Shown one piece after another: positions 26,156 to 35,308 of a stretch of 64,000 bases of DNA. The notes beneath the pieces were generated by a model. That model was not told the DNA's origin. It did no database searches and saw only the letters and a list, made by a program, of their open reading frames with translations. Every line of letters starts with the position of its first letter. Within the stretch, counting starts at the first letter, position 1. Origin of the DNA: an uncultured Bacilli bacterium (GTDB taxonomy: Bacteria; Bacillota_I; Bacilli_A; RF39; UBA660); NCBI GenBank assembly GCA_934089275.1, contig CAKOJJ010000003.1:24870-88869 (forward strand). The letters are read 5' to 3'. Both the position numbers and the translations under genes were made by a program.

Positions 26156-26905
26156 ATGAAAATCTTAATAACTATTGGTATTATCCTTTTATGTATATTT
26201 ATTATATTAGGTATTATATTTCTATATTTATATTTTAAATTGAAAACTAGTATAAAAAGTCTAGGATTAACTAAAAGTGATTTCATGAGTATGATTAAAG
26301 AGGGAGAAGAAGATAGTAAATATCGTCATAAATCTATTTCTGGAATGAGCAATTTATTGCTTCCAAGAATTATTAAAGACTTTCCAAATTTTAGTGAATC
26401 AGAATTATATAGTAAAGTTGAAACATCTTTGCTTGCTATTTTCCATTCTTTAGAGGATGGTTATGTTCAAAAGAAAGTTGAACTTAATATAATAAAAAGT
26501 AATTTAGAAAGTAAAATACAGGATTTAAAAAATAGCAATACAAAAGTTAGATTTGAAGATATTGTATTCCATAAGCACGCTATAAAAGGGTATAAAAAAA
26601 CAGATGGAGTTTTAATTATTACTGTTGCAACTTCATTGGAATATTATTATTCTTGTAAAAAAGATGATAAAGTAGTAGATGAATATCGTGACTATAAAAA
26701 ACAAACTTCATATACAACTAAATTCATATATGTTTATGACCCCGAAAAATATGAACAAACATCATCTTTAGTTGGAATTCATTGTCCAAACTGTGGTTCA
26801 CCAGTTAAAGAGCTTTCTAATAAGCATTGCTCTTATTGTGGAAGTGGACTAGAAGATATTAATTTAAAATCTTGGTTTATAAGTGAATATAAAGAGGATA
26901 AATAA
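26156..26905 (+). CDS. Tim44-like membrane protein with C-terminal zinc ribbon
   Basis: The protein has 249 residues. A single N-terminal helix (IGIILLCIFIILGIIFLYLY) anchors it. The central part (SGMSNLLLPRIIKDFPNFSESELYSKVETSLLAIFHSLED, in two pieces) is like the Tim44/MBA1-type domain found in bacterial membrane proteins. The end CPNCGSP..HCSYCGSGL is a four-Cys zinc ribbon. Its function is unknown. GGTGGT lies just before the ATG. Confidence 0.7.
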   Translation: MKILITIGIILLCIFIILGIIFLYLYFKLKTSIKSLGLTKSDFMSMIKEGEEDSKYRHKSISGMSNLLLPRIIKDFPNFSESELYSKVETSLLAIFHSLEDGYVQKKVELNIIKSNLESKIQDLKNSNTKVRFEDIVFHKHAIKGYKKTDGVLIITVATSLEYYYSCKKDDKVVDEYRDYKKQTSYTTKFIYVYDPEKYEQTSSLVGIHCPNCGSPVKELSNKHCSYCGSGLEDINLKSWFISEYKEDK

Positions 26906-26925
26906 AGTTTAATTCTCTTTTTTTG

Positions 26926-26934
26926 TGATATAAT
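26926..26934 (+). promoter_or_regulatory. Extended -10 for a leaderless recD2 transcript
   Basis: TGATATAAT ends six bases before the recD2 ATG, and there is no ribosome binding site. Transcription should begin at or next to the start codon. Confidence 0.5.
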
Positions 26935-26940
26935 ATCTTT

Positions 26941-29121
26941 ATGGATAAAATTACTGGAAAATTCAAAAAAATTATTTATGATGGAAATACGGGATATAAG
27001 GTCCTTCTTTTTCGCGTGAAAACAGCTAATGATGAAATAAAAGATATTGTAAATACAACAATAACTATTAATGGCTATTTTCATGAAACTAATATGGATG
27101 AATCATATGAATTAACGGGAAATTATGTTCTTAACGAAAAATATGGATATCAATTTCAAGTAAGTAGTTATAAAAAAGAGGAAATCGTTGGAGTCAATAA
27201 AGTAGAGGAATTTTTATCATCCCCATTTATTAAAGGATGTGGAGAAAAAACAGCTAAAAAGATAGTTGAAGTTTTAGGAGAAAATGCAATTACATTAATT
27301 AAAGAAGATAAAAACAATTTATATAAAGTTGGTATCTCTGAATCTACTGTTGAAAAAATATATAAATCTATAATGGATTATTATGATTCGGATGAAACTA
27401 TTATGTTTTTAAAAAGTCTAGATTTTTCAAATAAAGAAGTTATGAAAATATTAAATAAATATGGTAATAAGGCTCGTGAAATTGCTAAAAATAATTTGTA
27501 TGCTTTAATTGAATTTGTTGATTTTCCATCTTTAGATAAAGCATATTTTAAAATATATGATGAAACAAATGATATGCGTATCAGTGCTTGTATTATTGAA
27601 GCTATGAAAAGAGCTACGTTTTCATCAGGGGATACTTATTCTTTTAAAGATGAAATTCTTGCCATTTTAAATCAAGATTTTGATATTGAAATAAATGAAC
27701 ATATAGATGACATCTTTGAAAAGTTAATCTTTAGTGGTGACGTAAAGATAATAGATGATAAGTATTATTTAATGGATGCATATCTTGATGAAAAGAATAT
27801 TGCGGATACTTTATCTAAAATGTTAAATAATGAGGAAAGTAATATTAATGGTTTTGATAAATTCTTTGAATTTGTTGAAAGTGAATTCAATATCAAGTAC
27901 GATGATAATCAAAGAAATGCCATTAAAGAAGTATTAAGACAACCAGTATCAATTATTACTGGTGGTCCAGGAACAGGTAAAACGACAATTATAAAAGGAT
28001 TACTTAGAATGTATCAATATGTAAATAACTTAACTGATTTACAAATGAGTACCCATGTTGCTCTTTTAGCTCCAACTGGAAGAGCAAGTAAACGTATGAG
28101 TGAGACAACTAATTTTGGTTCTTCTACTATACATAGATATTTAAAATGGAATAAAGAAAGCAATGAATTTGGAGTAAATGAATTTAATAAAGAAGTTCAT
28201 AAGTTTATTATTGTTGATGAAACAAGTATGATTGATAATTTTTTAATGAGTTCACTTCTTAAAGGAATTGATTCAAAAACTAAAATATGTTTTGTAGGTG
28301 ATGAATATCAACTTCCATCAGTAAACTCTGGAAATGTTTTAAGGGATTTAATTAAAACAGGTATGTTTCCACATATAAGATTAACTGAGATTTATCGTCA
28401 AAGTGATAATTCCTTTATTCCTATACTTGCAAGTGAAGTAAAAAATATGGAACTTGATTATGATGTACAAGAGAAAAAAGATGACTATAATTTTTTACCA
28501 TGTGATAAAGAAAATATTAAAGATATGATTGGAATGATTATTAGAAAATCTGTTGAAAAGGGTATTGATGAAAAAAAGATTCAAGTGCTTATTCCAATGT
28601 ATAAAGGCGCAAATGGAATAGATGAAGTTAATAAAGTATTGCAAACTATTTTTAATCCATATAACTCTCATCTAGATGAAGTTGAAATTGGTCCAGTTAC
28701 GTTTAGAGTTGGAGATAAAATTATAAATCTTGTCAATAATGTTGAAGAAAATATCTTTAATGGAGATATTGGTTATATAAGTGAAATAAATAAATCTAAA
28801 CCTTCTGAATTTATGAAGATTGATTTTTATGGTAATAAAGTTACTTTTAAAAGAGAAGAAATTCAAACAATTAAACATGCTTATGCAATGAGTATTCATA
28901 AAAGTCAAGGTAGTGAATTTGATCATGTTATATTACCTGTTTCTAATGAATATATGCGTATGCTTTATAATAAACTTATTTATACAGGTATATCAAGAGC
29001 CAAGAAATCTTTGGTGATTATTGGTGATATGCGTGCATTTGTATATGGTGTAAATAATAATTATAGTAAAGAAAGAAAAACTTCGTTGGTAGAATTCATT
29101 ATGAATAATTTTAACTCATAA
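26941..29121 (+). CDS. recD2: ATP-dependent DNA helicase RecD2
   Basis: The protein has 726 residues, the normal length. An OB-like N-terminus (GKFKKIIYDGNTGYKVLLF) is followed by helix-hairpin-helix repeats (FIKGCGEKTAKKIVEVLG). The superfamily 1B motor then has Walker A GGPGTGKTTIIKG near 341, APTGRASKRMSETT, Walker B IIVDETSMID near 424, GDEYQLPSVNSGNVL and the C-terminal YAMSIHKSQGSEFDHV. RecD2 is the RecBC-independent 5'-3' helicase that protects replication forks. It has no upstream ribosome site. Confidence 0.95.
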   Translation: MDKITGKFKKIIYDGNTGYKVLLFRVKTANDEIKDIVNTTITINGYFHETNMDESYELTGNYVLNEKYGYQFQVSSYKKEEIVGVNKVEEFLSSPFIKGCGEKTAKKIVEVLGENAITLIKEDKNNLYKVGISESTVEKIYKSIMDYYDSDETIMFLKSLDFSNKEVMKILNKYGNKAREIAKNNLYALIEFVDFPSLDKAYFKIYDETNDMRISACIIEAMKRATFSSGDTYSFKDEILAILNQDFDIEINEHIDDIFEKLIFSGDVKIIDDKYYLMDAYLDEKNIADTLSKMLNNEESNINGFDKFFEFVESEFNIKYDDNQRNAIKEVLRQPVSIITGGPGTGKTTIIKGLLRMYQYVNNLTDLQMSTHVALLAPTGRASKRMSETTNFGSSTIHRYLKWNKESNEFGVNEFNKEVHKFIIVDETSMIDNFLMSSLLKGIDSKTKICFVGDEYQLPSVNSGNVLRDLIKTGMFPHIRLTEIYRQSDNSFIPILASEVKNMELDYDVQEKKDDYNFLPCDKENIKDMIGMIIRKSVEKGIDEKKIQVLIPMYKGANGIDEVNKVLQTIFNPYNSHLDEVEIGPVTFRVGDKIINLVNNVEENIFNGDIGYISEINKSKPSEFMKIDFYGNKVTFKREEIQTIKHAYAMSIHKSQGSEFDHVILPVSNEYMRMLYNKLIYTGISRAKKSLVIIGDMRAFVYGVNNNYSKERKTSLVEFIMNNFNS

Positions 29122-29147
29122 ATCCATACTAAAAATGGAGGTATGTT

Positions 29148-29282
29148 ATGAAAAAAATGATGAATATTGCTTGTCCTTTGTTTTCTCTTTCTTGTCTTAT
29201 GTTAACAGGTTATCTTTTATATAAACAAAATGGGAGAAACATGTTAGATATAATAATAGAAGAAATTGATACAATAAAATAG
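29148..29282 (+). CDS. Small single-span membrane protein (44 aa)
   Basis: An ideal GGAGGT lies five bases before the ATG. The 44-residue product has a short basic start (KKMMN), one hydrophobic helix (IACPLFSLSCLMLTGYLLY) and an acidic amphipathic end (MLDIIIEEIDTI). It lies between recD2 and a strong bidirectional terminator, so it is probably co-transcribed with recD2. Similar one-helix proteins of this size are common and poorly known. The ribosome site is the main evidence that it is real. Confidence 0.6.
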   Translation: MKKMMNIACPLFSLSCLMLTGYLLYKQNGRNMLDIIIEEIDTIK

Positions 29283-29307
29283 AACTTCGAAATTGAAGTT
29301 CTATTTT
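29276..29307. terminator. Strong bidirectional terminator
   Basis: AAAATAGAACTTC pairs with GAAGTTCTATTTT (13 bp) around six bases. It serves the convergent small-protein gene and the transglutaminase-like gene. Confidence 0.85.
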
Positions 29308-30227
29308 AATTCTACATAAATTGATTTATCAAAAGAATGATCTTTAATATCAAATGATTCAAGAGTAGGTGTATCTATAAGATAAAATTTGTGAAGTAGG
29401 TTGTTAACTGAATGATCTTCACTTACGGGGTCATCCCAAGTAAGATCGATATGTTTCCATTCGTTATTTATTTTTACAGCATTCCATACGTGAGTTTTAC
29501 TGGCTACTTTGTAATTATCTAATCCAAGTTTATCAAGAACGATGCTCATAACATCTGTGTAACCAGAACAAATACCGAAACCCTCGAATAAAGGACCGTT
29601 TGCTCTAGCAGAGTTATGTGTAGTTTCTCCTTTTTTTATTTCATTTTCATAAGCTTCATCATATTTTGTGTTGTTTATAATATAGTCATGGAAAGCATAA
29701 ATAATATCTTCATTACTCATATCTTGAGTTACAATGTCTTTCCATATAGAATCAATTTTATTACTAATATTTATAATATCTTCGTTTGAGTATAGTCTTT
29801 TGATATCCAATGTTACTTCTCCAGAGGTATCAAATTGAACTTTTAAACTAGTAAAATTATTATATGGAGAAACGAAGTTTCCAATAGTTGTTAAAATATC
29901 AACGTTTTCTGGATTGCTTATTTTTTTTACATCATCTAAACAATCTAAATATTCACTTGGACAATAGAAAGTAAAGTTTTCATAACCAGAATCTAAAACT
30001 GTATAAAATACATTTAAAAGTTCTTGATAATTATATGGTTTATAATCTTTACTTATTTGTACAAAGTCGTAATTTTTATTTTTAGAATATTGATTTTTCT
30101 TTTCGATACTTAAAGTAGGGGTGTTATTAAAAAATTTTTTAGTAATGTTTACAATACTATCCAATTTGTAGATTGTAAATCCAAGTATGCATACACATAT
30201 TAGAAGAGTTAATAATCGTTTTTTCAT
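29301..30227 (-). CDS. Membrane-anchored transglutaminase-like protein
   Basis: The protein has 308 residues. An N-terminal anchor (LLTLLICVCILGFTIYKL) places the rest outside. The C-terminal half has the transglutaminase-like core: GFGICSGYTDVMSIVLDKLGL (Cys ~221), SKTHVWNAVKI (His ~247) and KHIDLTWDDP (Asp ~259). Such exported proteins are usually peptidases or cross-linkers acting on the cell wall or on peptides; the substrate is unknown. AGGTGG precedes the ATG. Upstream on the same strand is rpsT, with its own terminator between them. Confidence 0.85.
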   Translation of the reverse strand: MKKRLLTLLICVCILGFTIYKLDSIVNITKKFFNNTPTLSIEKKNQYSKNKNYDFVQISKDYKPYNYQELLNVFYTVLDSGYENFTFYCPSEYLDCLDDVKKISNPENVDILTTIGNFVSPYNNFTSLKVQFDTSGEVTLDIKRLYSNEDIINISNKIDSIWKDIVTQDMSNEDIIYAFHDYIINNTKYDEAYENEIKKGETTHNSARANGPLFEGFGICSGYTDVMSIVLDKLGLDNYKVASKTHVWNAVKINNEWKHIDLTWDDPVSEDHSVNNLLHKFYLIDTPTLESFDIKDHSFDKSIYVELK

Positions 30228-30264
30228 GTGACCACCTATTTAATATAATAACATATATGCAGTA

Positions 30265-30300
30265 TAAAAAAAAGAAATGAAATTAATTATTCATTTCTTT
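30265..30300 (-). terminator. rpsT terminator
   Basis: On the minus strand AAAGAAATGAA pairs with TTCATTTCTTT and runs into eight T. The stem overlaps the rpsT stop. Confidence 0.8.
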
Positions 30301-30549
30301 TACTTTTTTATTTAATCTTGATTTTTGTCTAGCACAAGTATTCTTCTTAACTAATCCTTTAGAACAAGCTTTGTCAATATTTGCTATAACGTTTTTAAGT
30401 TCTTTATTAGCAGTTTCAGAATCATTATTCTTAATAGCTTTTTCACATTTCTTCATAGAATTTTTAACTCTTGCAGTATATTCGTTGTTTGCAGCAGTTT
30501 GAACTCTATCAGTTTTTACAGATTTTTTAGAACTTTTAATATTAGGCAT
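30283..30549 (-). CDS. rpsT: 30S ribosomal protein S20
   Basis: The protein has 88 residues: MPNIKSSKKSVKTD start, ARVKNSMKKCEKAI, LKNVIANIDKACSKGLVKKNTCARQKSRL and a Lys-rich end, as in S20, which binds 16S rRNA at the base of the 30S body. A longer frame starting at 30603 exists, but AAGGAGC spaces correctly to the ATG at 30549 and family members begin there. Confidence 0.96.
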   Translation of the reverse strand: MPNIKSSKKSVKTDRVQTAANNEYTARVKNSMKKCEKAIKNNDSETANKELKNVIANIDKACSKGLVKKNTCARQKSRLNKKVKEMNN

Positions 30550-30581
30550 TATAATTCGCTCCTTCCTTAAATACATATTAG

Positions 30582-30610
30582 ATTTTATCAAAAAAATATG
30601 CATTTTGCAA
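30582..30610 (-). promoter_or_regulatory. rpsT promoter TTGCAA-N17-TAAAAT (minus strand)
   Basis: The -35 (30605-30610) and -10 (30582-30587) are 17 bases apart and lie 33 bases before the rpsT start. Confidence 0.65.
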
Positions 30611-30701
30611 ACAAATTCGGTAAATATTTGTAAATATTATAAAAAAATTGAAAAAGTTATAGTTAATCATGCTAAAATTATGTTAAATGGATGGTGATAT
30701 T

Positions 30702-32165
30702 ATGCAAAGTATTAAATCAGATATTGAGGAATTAAAGGAACTTGCTAATTCTGCTGAAATGACTTCCGAAGAAAAGAAAATTATAACAAAATTTTTAAAT
30801 TATATTAGGTTAAATATTAAATTAAGTATTTTTAATAAGGTTATTTCTAGTAAAGATGAAGTTACAGAATTGGTTGCTTCAATTGATAATTTAATTTCTA
30901 TGTATGAACAATCTTTAAGAAATAGTGTTGATGATAATGGTTATAGTTTTAAGATAAAAAGACTTAATGAAATAAAGGCCAGTATTTTAGAAAACAATTA
31001 TGAATATTTTGTACAAGATATAATTAATGATTTTCAAGATGAACAAGAACTTATTGATATGTGCAGTTTATCATTATCATCTGATTATCGAAAATTTGAA
31101 ACTTATTTTGGTAAACCATTGGTTTCAAATGACGGAAAAAGTATTCATGGTTATAAAATAGATGAAGAAACTGTTGATCGTGTATTTAGTATAATTATGA
31201 ATAGACCTTTAAATAGAAGTATTAATAGTTATGTATTTGCTCTAAAATCATCTCAAAAATTTGATTTTAAATTAAAACAATTAAAGAATAGAAGAGAATT
31301 GTTTGAAAAGTGTATTGAAAATCATGATTTATTAGAAGACTTCATAAAAACTCTTGTTGAATTAGCAAAAGAAAAAGAAGAGTATGGAAAATATGAAAGT
31401 GTTTATAGAAGAAATAATAATGTGATTCAAGTAATAGATTCAGGATCTTTTCTTGAAAGACTTAGTAAAAAATACGAAAGAGCTAAAAGAGTAGAGGAAA
31501 ACGAGAGACTTGAAAAAGATTATCTTCAAACTCAAAGAGAGCGTATAGCAACATTAGAAGAAAAAAGAAACGATTTATTTACAAAATTAGCTGATGTTGG
31601 ATTAGAATATGTGTTAATTCAATTAGAAAATAAAATAAAAATGGTAAATGCAAAAGTAATTTATGAAATTGATCCTAAAACGGTTGATAATTATGATCAT
31701 GTTGCCCATACATTGTTTAATGAATTAATAGCTTTTAACAATAAATCAATATTCTCAAAAGATGCTAGGTGTCAAAGAGAAATTGATTTGGCTGATGATC
31801 TTTATAGTTTAATTCTTGAAGAAAAACAAAAATATATAACAAAAAAAGAAAATATTTTTTACAATATGGACGCTGCTGGTCAAACTTTAATAAATGAGCA
31901 TTTAAGTGACTGTGTTAAAATTTCTGAATTAGAAAATTCTGATAGAAGGTACTGTGTTTCTCCAATGTTAAGTGCATTTATAATAAGAGTTATTTCTAAA
32001 CTAAAAGGCATTAGTTTTAATGATTTAAGTGAAACTTTCTTGGATGAGAGTGATCAAAATAAATTAAAAAAAGATTATGATGATTTTATAAATAGAAAAA
32101 TTGGTGAAGTTTACGATCAAATTAGTCGATTAAAAGATGATGAAGTTCCTATAAATAATTTATAG
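30702..32165 (+). CDS. Helical/coiled-coil cytoplasmic protein of unknown function
   Basis: The protein has ~487 residues, almost wholly helical and charged, with a clear coiled coil around residues 255-310 (RVEENERLEKDYLQTQRERI). There is no signal peptide, membrane segment or catalytic motif. An ATG at 30687 is in frame, but GGTGAT at 30693 fits the ATG at 30702, as in several other genes here. No family is recognised. It stands alone and ends with an A/T-rich intergenic stretch. Confidence 0.7.
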   Translation: MQSIKSDIEELKELANSAEMTSEEKKIITKFLNYIRLNIKLSIFNKVISSKDEVTELVASIDNLISMYEQSLRNSVDDNGYSFKIKRLNEIKASILENNYEYFVQDIINDFQDEQELIDMCSLSLSSDYRKFETYFGKPLVSNDGKSIHGYKIDEETVDRVFSIIMNRPLNRSINSYVFALKSSQKFDFKLKQLKNRRELFEKCIENHDLLEDFIKTLVELAKEKEEYGKYESVYRRNNNVIQVIDSGSFLERLSKKYERAKRVEENERLEKDYLQTQRERIATLEEKRNDLFTKLADVGLEYVLIQLENKIKMVNAKVIYEIDPKTVDNYDHVAHTLFNELIAFNNKSIFSKDARCQREIDLADDLYSLILEEKQKYITKKENIFYNMDAAGQTLINEHLSDCVKISELENSDRRYCVSPMLSAFIIRVISKLKGISFNDLSETFLDESDQNKLKKDYDDFINRKIGEVYDQISRLKDDEVPINNL

Positions 32166-32228
32166 GAATTTTTTTATATATTTGTATAAAAGGAAAAAAA
32201 TAAACCCATATATATAGTAGGTGATAAT

Positions 32229-32855
32229 ATGGATTTGTTAGTTGTAATGTCAAGAACAATATTTTTTTACTTCTTAATTTTAATATGCTATCGTGTAATG
32301 GGAAAAAGGGAAATTGCTCAGCTTTCTGTAAGTGATTTAACTATTTCGATACTTATAGCAGAGTTAGTAGCAATTAGTATTGAAAACAAAGATGAATCTA
32401 CTTTTCTAACAATTCTTCCAATTCTACTTTTGGTTTTCTTAGAAATATTGTTAGCATATATACAACTTAAATGTAATGGTTTAAGAAGATTAATTGATGG
32501 AAAGCCAAGTATGATAATTGATAATGGTAAACTAAATATTAAAGAAATGGTTCGTCAACGTTACAGTGTTGATGACTTGGTATTAGCGTTAAGAACTAAT
32601 AAAGTAAAAAATATTAAAGATGTTGATTATGCGATACTAGAAACCGATGGAAGCTTATCGGTATTTAAAAAAAGTATGGATTCAAGTTATCCTCTTCCAA
32701 TTGTTGTTGATGGTAAAATAGATGAAAATGTCTTAAAAAAATATCATAAAAGTAAAGAATGGTTAATAAAAAAATTAGAGGAAAACAATTTAACCTTAAA
32801 AACCACTTTATATGCTTTTTATAAAGGAAATACAATGTATGTTGTAAGAAAATGA
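32229..32855 (+). CDS. DUF421 (YetF/YcaP-like) membrane protein
   Basis: The protein has 208 residues. Three N-terminal helices contain the family signature ICYRVMGKREIAQLSVSDLTISILIAELVA. The cytoplasmic DUF421 domain follows: GLRRLIDGKPSMIIDNGKL, RQRYSVDDLVLALR and DVDYAILETDGSLSVFKK. Bacillus relatives (YetF, YrbG) are linked to spore-associated membranes, which is of interest given sigE in this window. It is the only gene here that ends in TGA; TAA follows immediately. GGTGAT precedes the ATG. Confidence 0.9.
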   Translation: MDLLVVMSRTIFFYFLILICYRVMGKREIAQLSVSDLTISILIAELVAISIENKDESTFLTILPILLLVFLEILLAYIQLKCNGLRRLIDGKPSMIIDNGKLNIKEMVRQRYSVDDLVLALRTNKVKNIKDVDYAILETDGSLSVFKKSMDSSYPLPIVVDGKIDENVLKKYHKSKEWLIKKLEENNLTLKTTLYAFYKGNTMYVVRK

Positions 32856-32906
32856 TAAATTTGGTTTTTGATATGATTAATTAATGTAAAACAAAAGTGT
32901 AAAAAT

Positions 32907-32938
32907 AAATGTAAATAGATATAATATTTACATTTTTT
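32907..32938 (+). terminator. Terminator after the DUF421 gene
   Basis: AAATGTAAATA pairs perfectly with TATTTACATTT around seven bases, followed by T residues. Confidence 0.8.
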
Positions 32939-32988
32939 AATTGAACTAAAAAAATCTTCATTTTATAATTTTATTATAGGTGAGGCAT

Positions 32989-33678
32989 ATGAAAGGTAAA
33001 ACATCTGGAATAATAGAATTATTATTAAGCATATTAGTCATTGTTTTATTTCATTTCTTCTATTTTAAGTTATTAAGTCTTTTTGGTTTACACTTAAAAG
33101 GCATAGCTTATTTAATAGCAGATACAATAAAATATGTATTAATGTCAGTTATAATTTTCTTTATCTATTATAAGTATATTGTTCATGGGCATAGACAATA
33201 TAACAAGACGTTTTTAAACAATGTTATATATTCCGTAGCAACTTTTATCTTTTTAATAGTTATTACAATTGTTTTACATGATTTACTTAATTCAATAGGA
33301 TCATCTAAAGGATTGAAAGTAGGATATTACTTTGTTGATTATTTTCATCAAAAATTTACTTTGACTTTTATTCTTAATTTCCTAAAGAATGTAATTTTCA
33401 TACCATTCCTATTATGTGTAATATTTCCTTTAGGTTTTTCAAGCATATTTAAGAAAAATTTTACAGCTTCTATAATATGTGGGTTAACATACGGAATATT
33501 ATATGGTTTAAGTCGTGGAGGTACTTTTGAAACTGCACTTTTCTATAGTATTACTCCTGGAGTTATTATGATGACTCTTACATATTTATATAAAGCAAAT
33601 AAAAATATATTTGCCGTTATTGTAACATATATAATATATGTATTATTTGGAGTTTTCTTAATAAACTATATAGTATAG
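32989..33678 (+). CDS. CPBP-like polytopic membrane protein lacking the protease motif
   Basis: The protein has ~229 residues and about seven hydrophobic helices. Its topology and the end of the sequence (TASIICGLTYGILYGLSRGG, then FYSITPGVIMMTLTYLY) follow CPBP (CAAX/Abi) proteases, but the place of the catalytic EExxxR reads IPFLLCVIFPLGF and no catalytic His pair is visible. It is probably an inactive paralogue of the next gene, eight bases away. AGGTGAGG spaces to the ATG at 32989 rather than the in-frame GTG at 32980. Confidence 0.6.
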   Translation: MKGKTSGIIELLLSILVIVLFHFFYFKLLSLFGLHLKGIAYLIADTIKYVLMSVIIFFIYYKYIVHGHRQYNKTFLNNVIYSVATFIFLIVITIVLHDLLNSIGSSKGLKVGYYFVDYFHQKFTLTFILNFLKNVIFIPFLLCVIFPLGFSSIFKKNFTASIICGLTYGILYGLSRGGTFETALFYSITPGVIMMTLTYLYKANKNIFAVIVTYIIYVLFGVFLINYIV

Positions 33679-33686
33679 GTGAAAAT

Positions 33687-34568
33687 ATGAATAACTTTAA
33701 AAAAGCTTTATTGAAAATATTACTAGCAATTGTTGTGTTCTTTTATACTTCAATACCAGTTTTAGTTATTTTAAGAACTATTGGTATGAATATAACTTCG
33801 GCAAATTATAAATCACTTGTTGTTTTTGATTTTATTTCTTCTTTTATTGTTGCAATATTAATAAGTTTTATCTATTTTGATTTACTTAAAGAGGATTTAA
33901 AAAAAATAAAAGAAAAATGTGATAATAAATTTGTTAATTATTTAAAGAACATTATTATTGGATTTCTATGTTTGCTTGCTGTTAAGTATATAAGTGCCAT
34001 AGTGGTAACTGTTATAAGCACGATACTTGGGGTTGAAATTAGTACTTCAGATAATCAAGCAGTAATAGAAAAAATGGTAAATAATTTACCATTATTAATT
34101 ACTTTGTCTGCCTCTTTCTTTGCTCCTGTGAGCGAGGAAGTGTTATTTAGAGGTGGTATAAGAAAACTTATGAATAATAAAGGGGTATTTATAACTGTAA
34201 GTGGACTTATCTTTGGACTGATGCATGTAACGGATAATATTGTCTTTATTTTAGAAATATTATTTATAGGTATGATTGTTAATTATATCTTAAATAATAA
34301 ATCTAACGATCGATTAGTCAAATTATCCGTTATGGCAATAGTTCTATTACTAATTCTAAGTGGTGTTATTTATTACTTTGAATTTGGAAATTTGATTACG
34401 AAAATTACAAGTTTAAATATAAATGAAATTATTAATAGTATTTCTTATATAGCCATGGGAATGTATTTAGCATATATTTATGCTAAAGAAAATAATATAT
34501 ATATAAATATTGGAGTTCATTCGCTTAACAATATTTTATCGATGATAGTGTTATTGCTTTTCGCGTAA
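33687..34568 (+). CDS. CPBP-family intramembrane metalloprotease
   Basis: The protein has 293 residues and about eight helices. The catalytic motifs are intact: PVSEEVLFRGGIRKL (EExxxR, ~150), FGLMHV (~180) and the last IGVHSLNNIL (His near 280). CPBP proteases cleave prenylated proteins or signal peptides, or handle bacteriocin immunity and maturation; no peptide gene is adjacent to indicate which. An extra pair of helices lies between the second and third motif. It is translated from GGTGAA eight bases after the preceding gene and is co-transcribed with it. Confidence 0.85.
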   Translation: MNNFKKALLKILLAIVVFFYTSIPVLVILRTIGMNITSANYKSLVVFDFISSFIVAILISFIYFDLLKEDLKKIKEKCDNKFVNYLKNIIIGFLCLLAVKYISAIVVTVISTILGVEISTSDNQAVIEKMVNNLPLLITLSASFFAPVSEEVLFRGGIRKLMNNKGVFITVSGLIFGLMHVTDNIVFILEILFIGMIVNYILNNKSNDRLVKLSVMAIVLLLILSGVIYYFEFGNLITKITSLNINEIINSISYIAMGMYLAYIYAKENNIYINIGVHSLNNILSMIVLLLFA

Positions 34569-34608
34569 TAATAATTTATAATATATCGAAAAAAGAAGTG
34601 TGATTAAT

Positions 34609-35064
34609 ATGTTAACTATCGATGATTTGTTATTTATTGCAATCGTTGTGTGGTTACTTCTTATTTCGGTAATAGTGTTAAAAGCATTGAAGAATAAGGA
34701 GGAAATCATGAGTAGTGAAGCAAAATCAAGAAGAGATATGATTGATTTAGAAAAAATAACAAAAAATATAGAAAGAGATTATAAACCTGCTAATATAAAT
34801 TTAACTAGCTATGAGCAAGAACAAGAGGATAATGCTATAATTAGTTATCAAGAGTTATTGAATAGTAAGGATAAAAATCATGTTAATTACGACGGATCTT
34901 TTAATAATAAAACAGATATAGATATAAAAAAAGTTGATTTAAGCAATAATGATAAAAATGGTTATGATGAGCATAATCAAATAAATGTAACTTTAATGAG
35001 TTATGAAAAAGAAGAAGCTTTTTTAAAAGCTTTAAAACAATTAAAAATTGATTTAGTTAGATAA
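34609..35064 (+). CDS. Membrane-anchored protein of unknown function
   Basis: The protein has ~151 residues. One N-terminal helix (LLFIAIVVWLLLISVIVLKAL) is followed by a charged, Asn/Asp-rich cytoplasmic tail with no catalytic motif, ending in a helix (EKEEAFLKALKQLKIDLV). GTGATT is placed for the ATG at 34609 rather than the in-frame GTG at 34600. No family is recognised. Confidence 0.6.
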   Translation: MLTIDDLLFIAIVVWLLLISVIVLKALKNKEEIMSSEAKSRRDMIDLEKITKNIERDYKPANINLTSYEQEQEDNAIISYQELLNSKDKNHVNYDGSFNNKTDIDIKKVDLSNNDKNGYDEHNQINVTLMSYEKEEAFLKALKQLKIDLVR

Positions 35065-35083
35065 CTCAAAAAGCAAAAATGTT

Positions 35084-35118
35084 AAAACTACCAAACTTAA
35101 AATTTGGTAGTTTTTTTT
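35084..35118 (+). terminator. Strong terminator
   Basis: AAAACTACCAAA pairs with TTTGGTAGTTTT around seven bases and is followed by more T. Confidence 0.85.
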
Positions 35119-35308
35119 AATAAATTTTAATTATCTACATATAAATTGATAAAAATGTTAAAAATTTTATTCTCCAAATTTTACCACAAATTACAAATGT
35201 TATAAAACTGAAAATTTTTACACATAATAAAAACGATATATATTCTATACAATAAATATCTTGTGTAATAAAGAATTTGACAAAATAACGTAAACCCTTC
35301 AAAACGAC

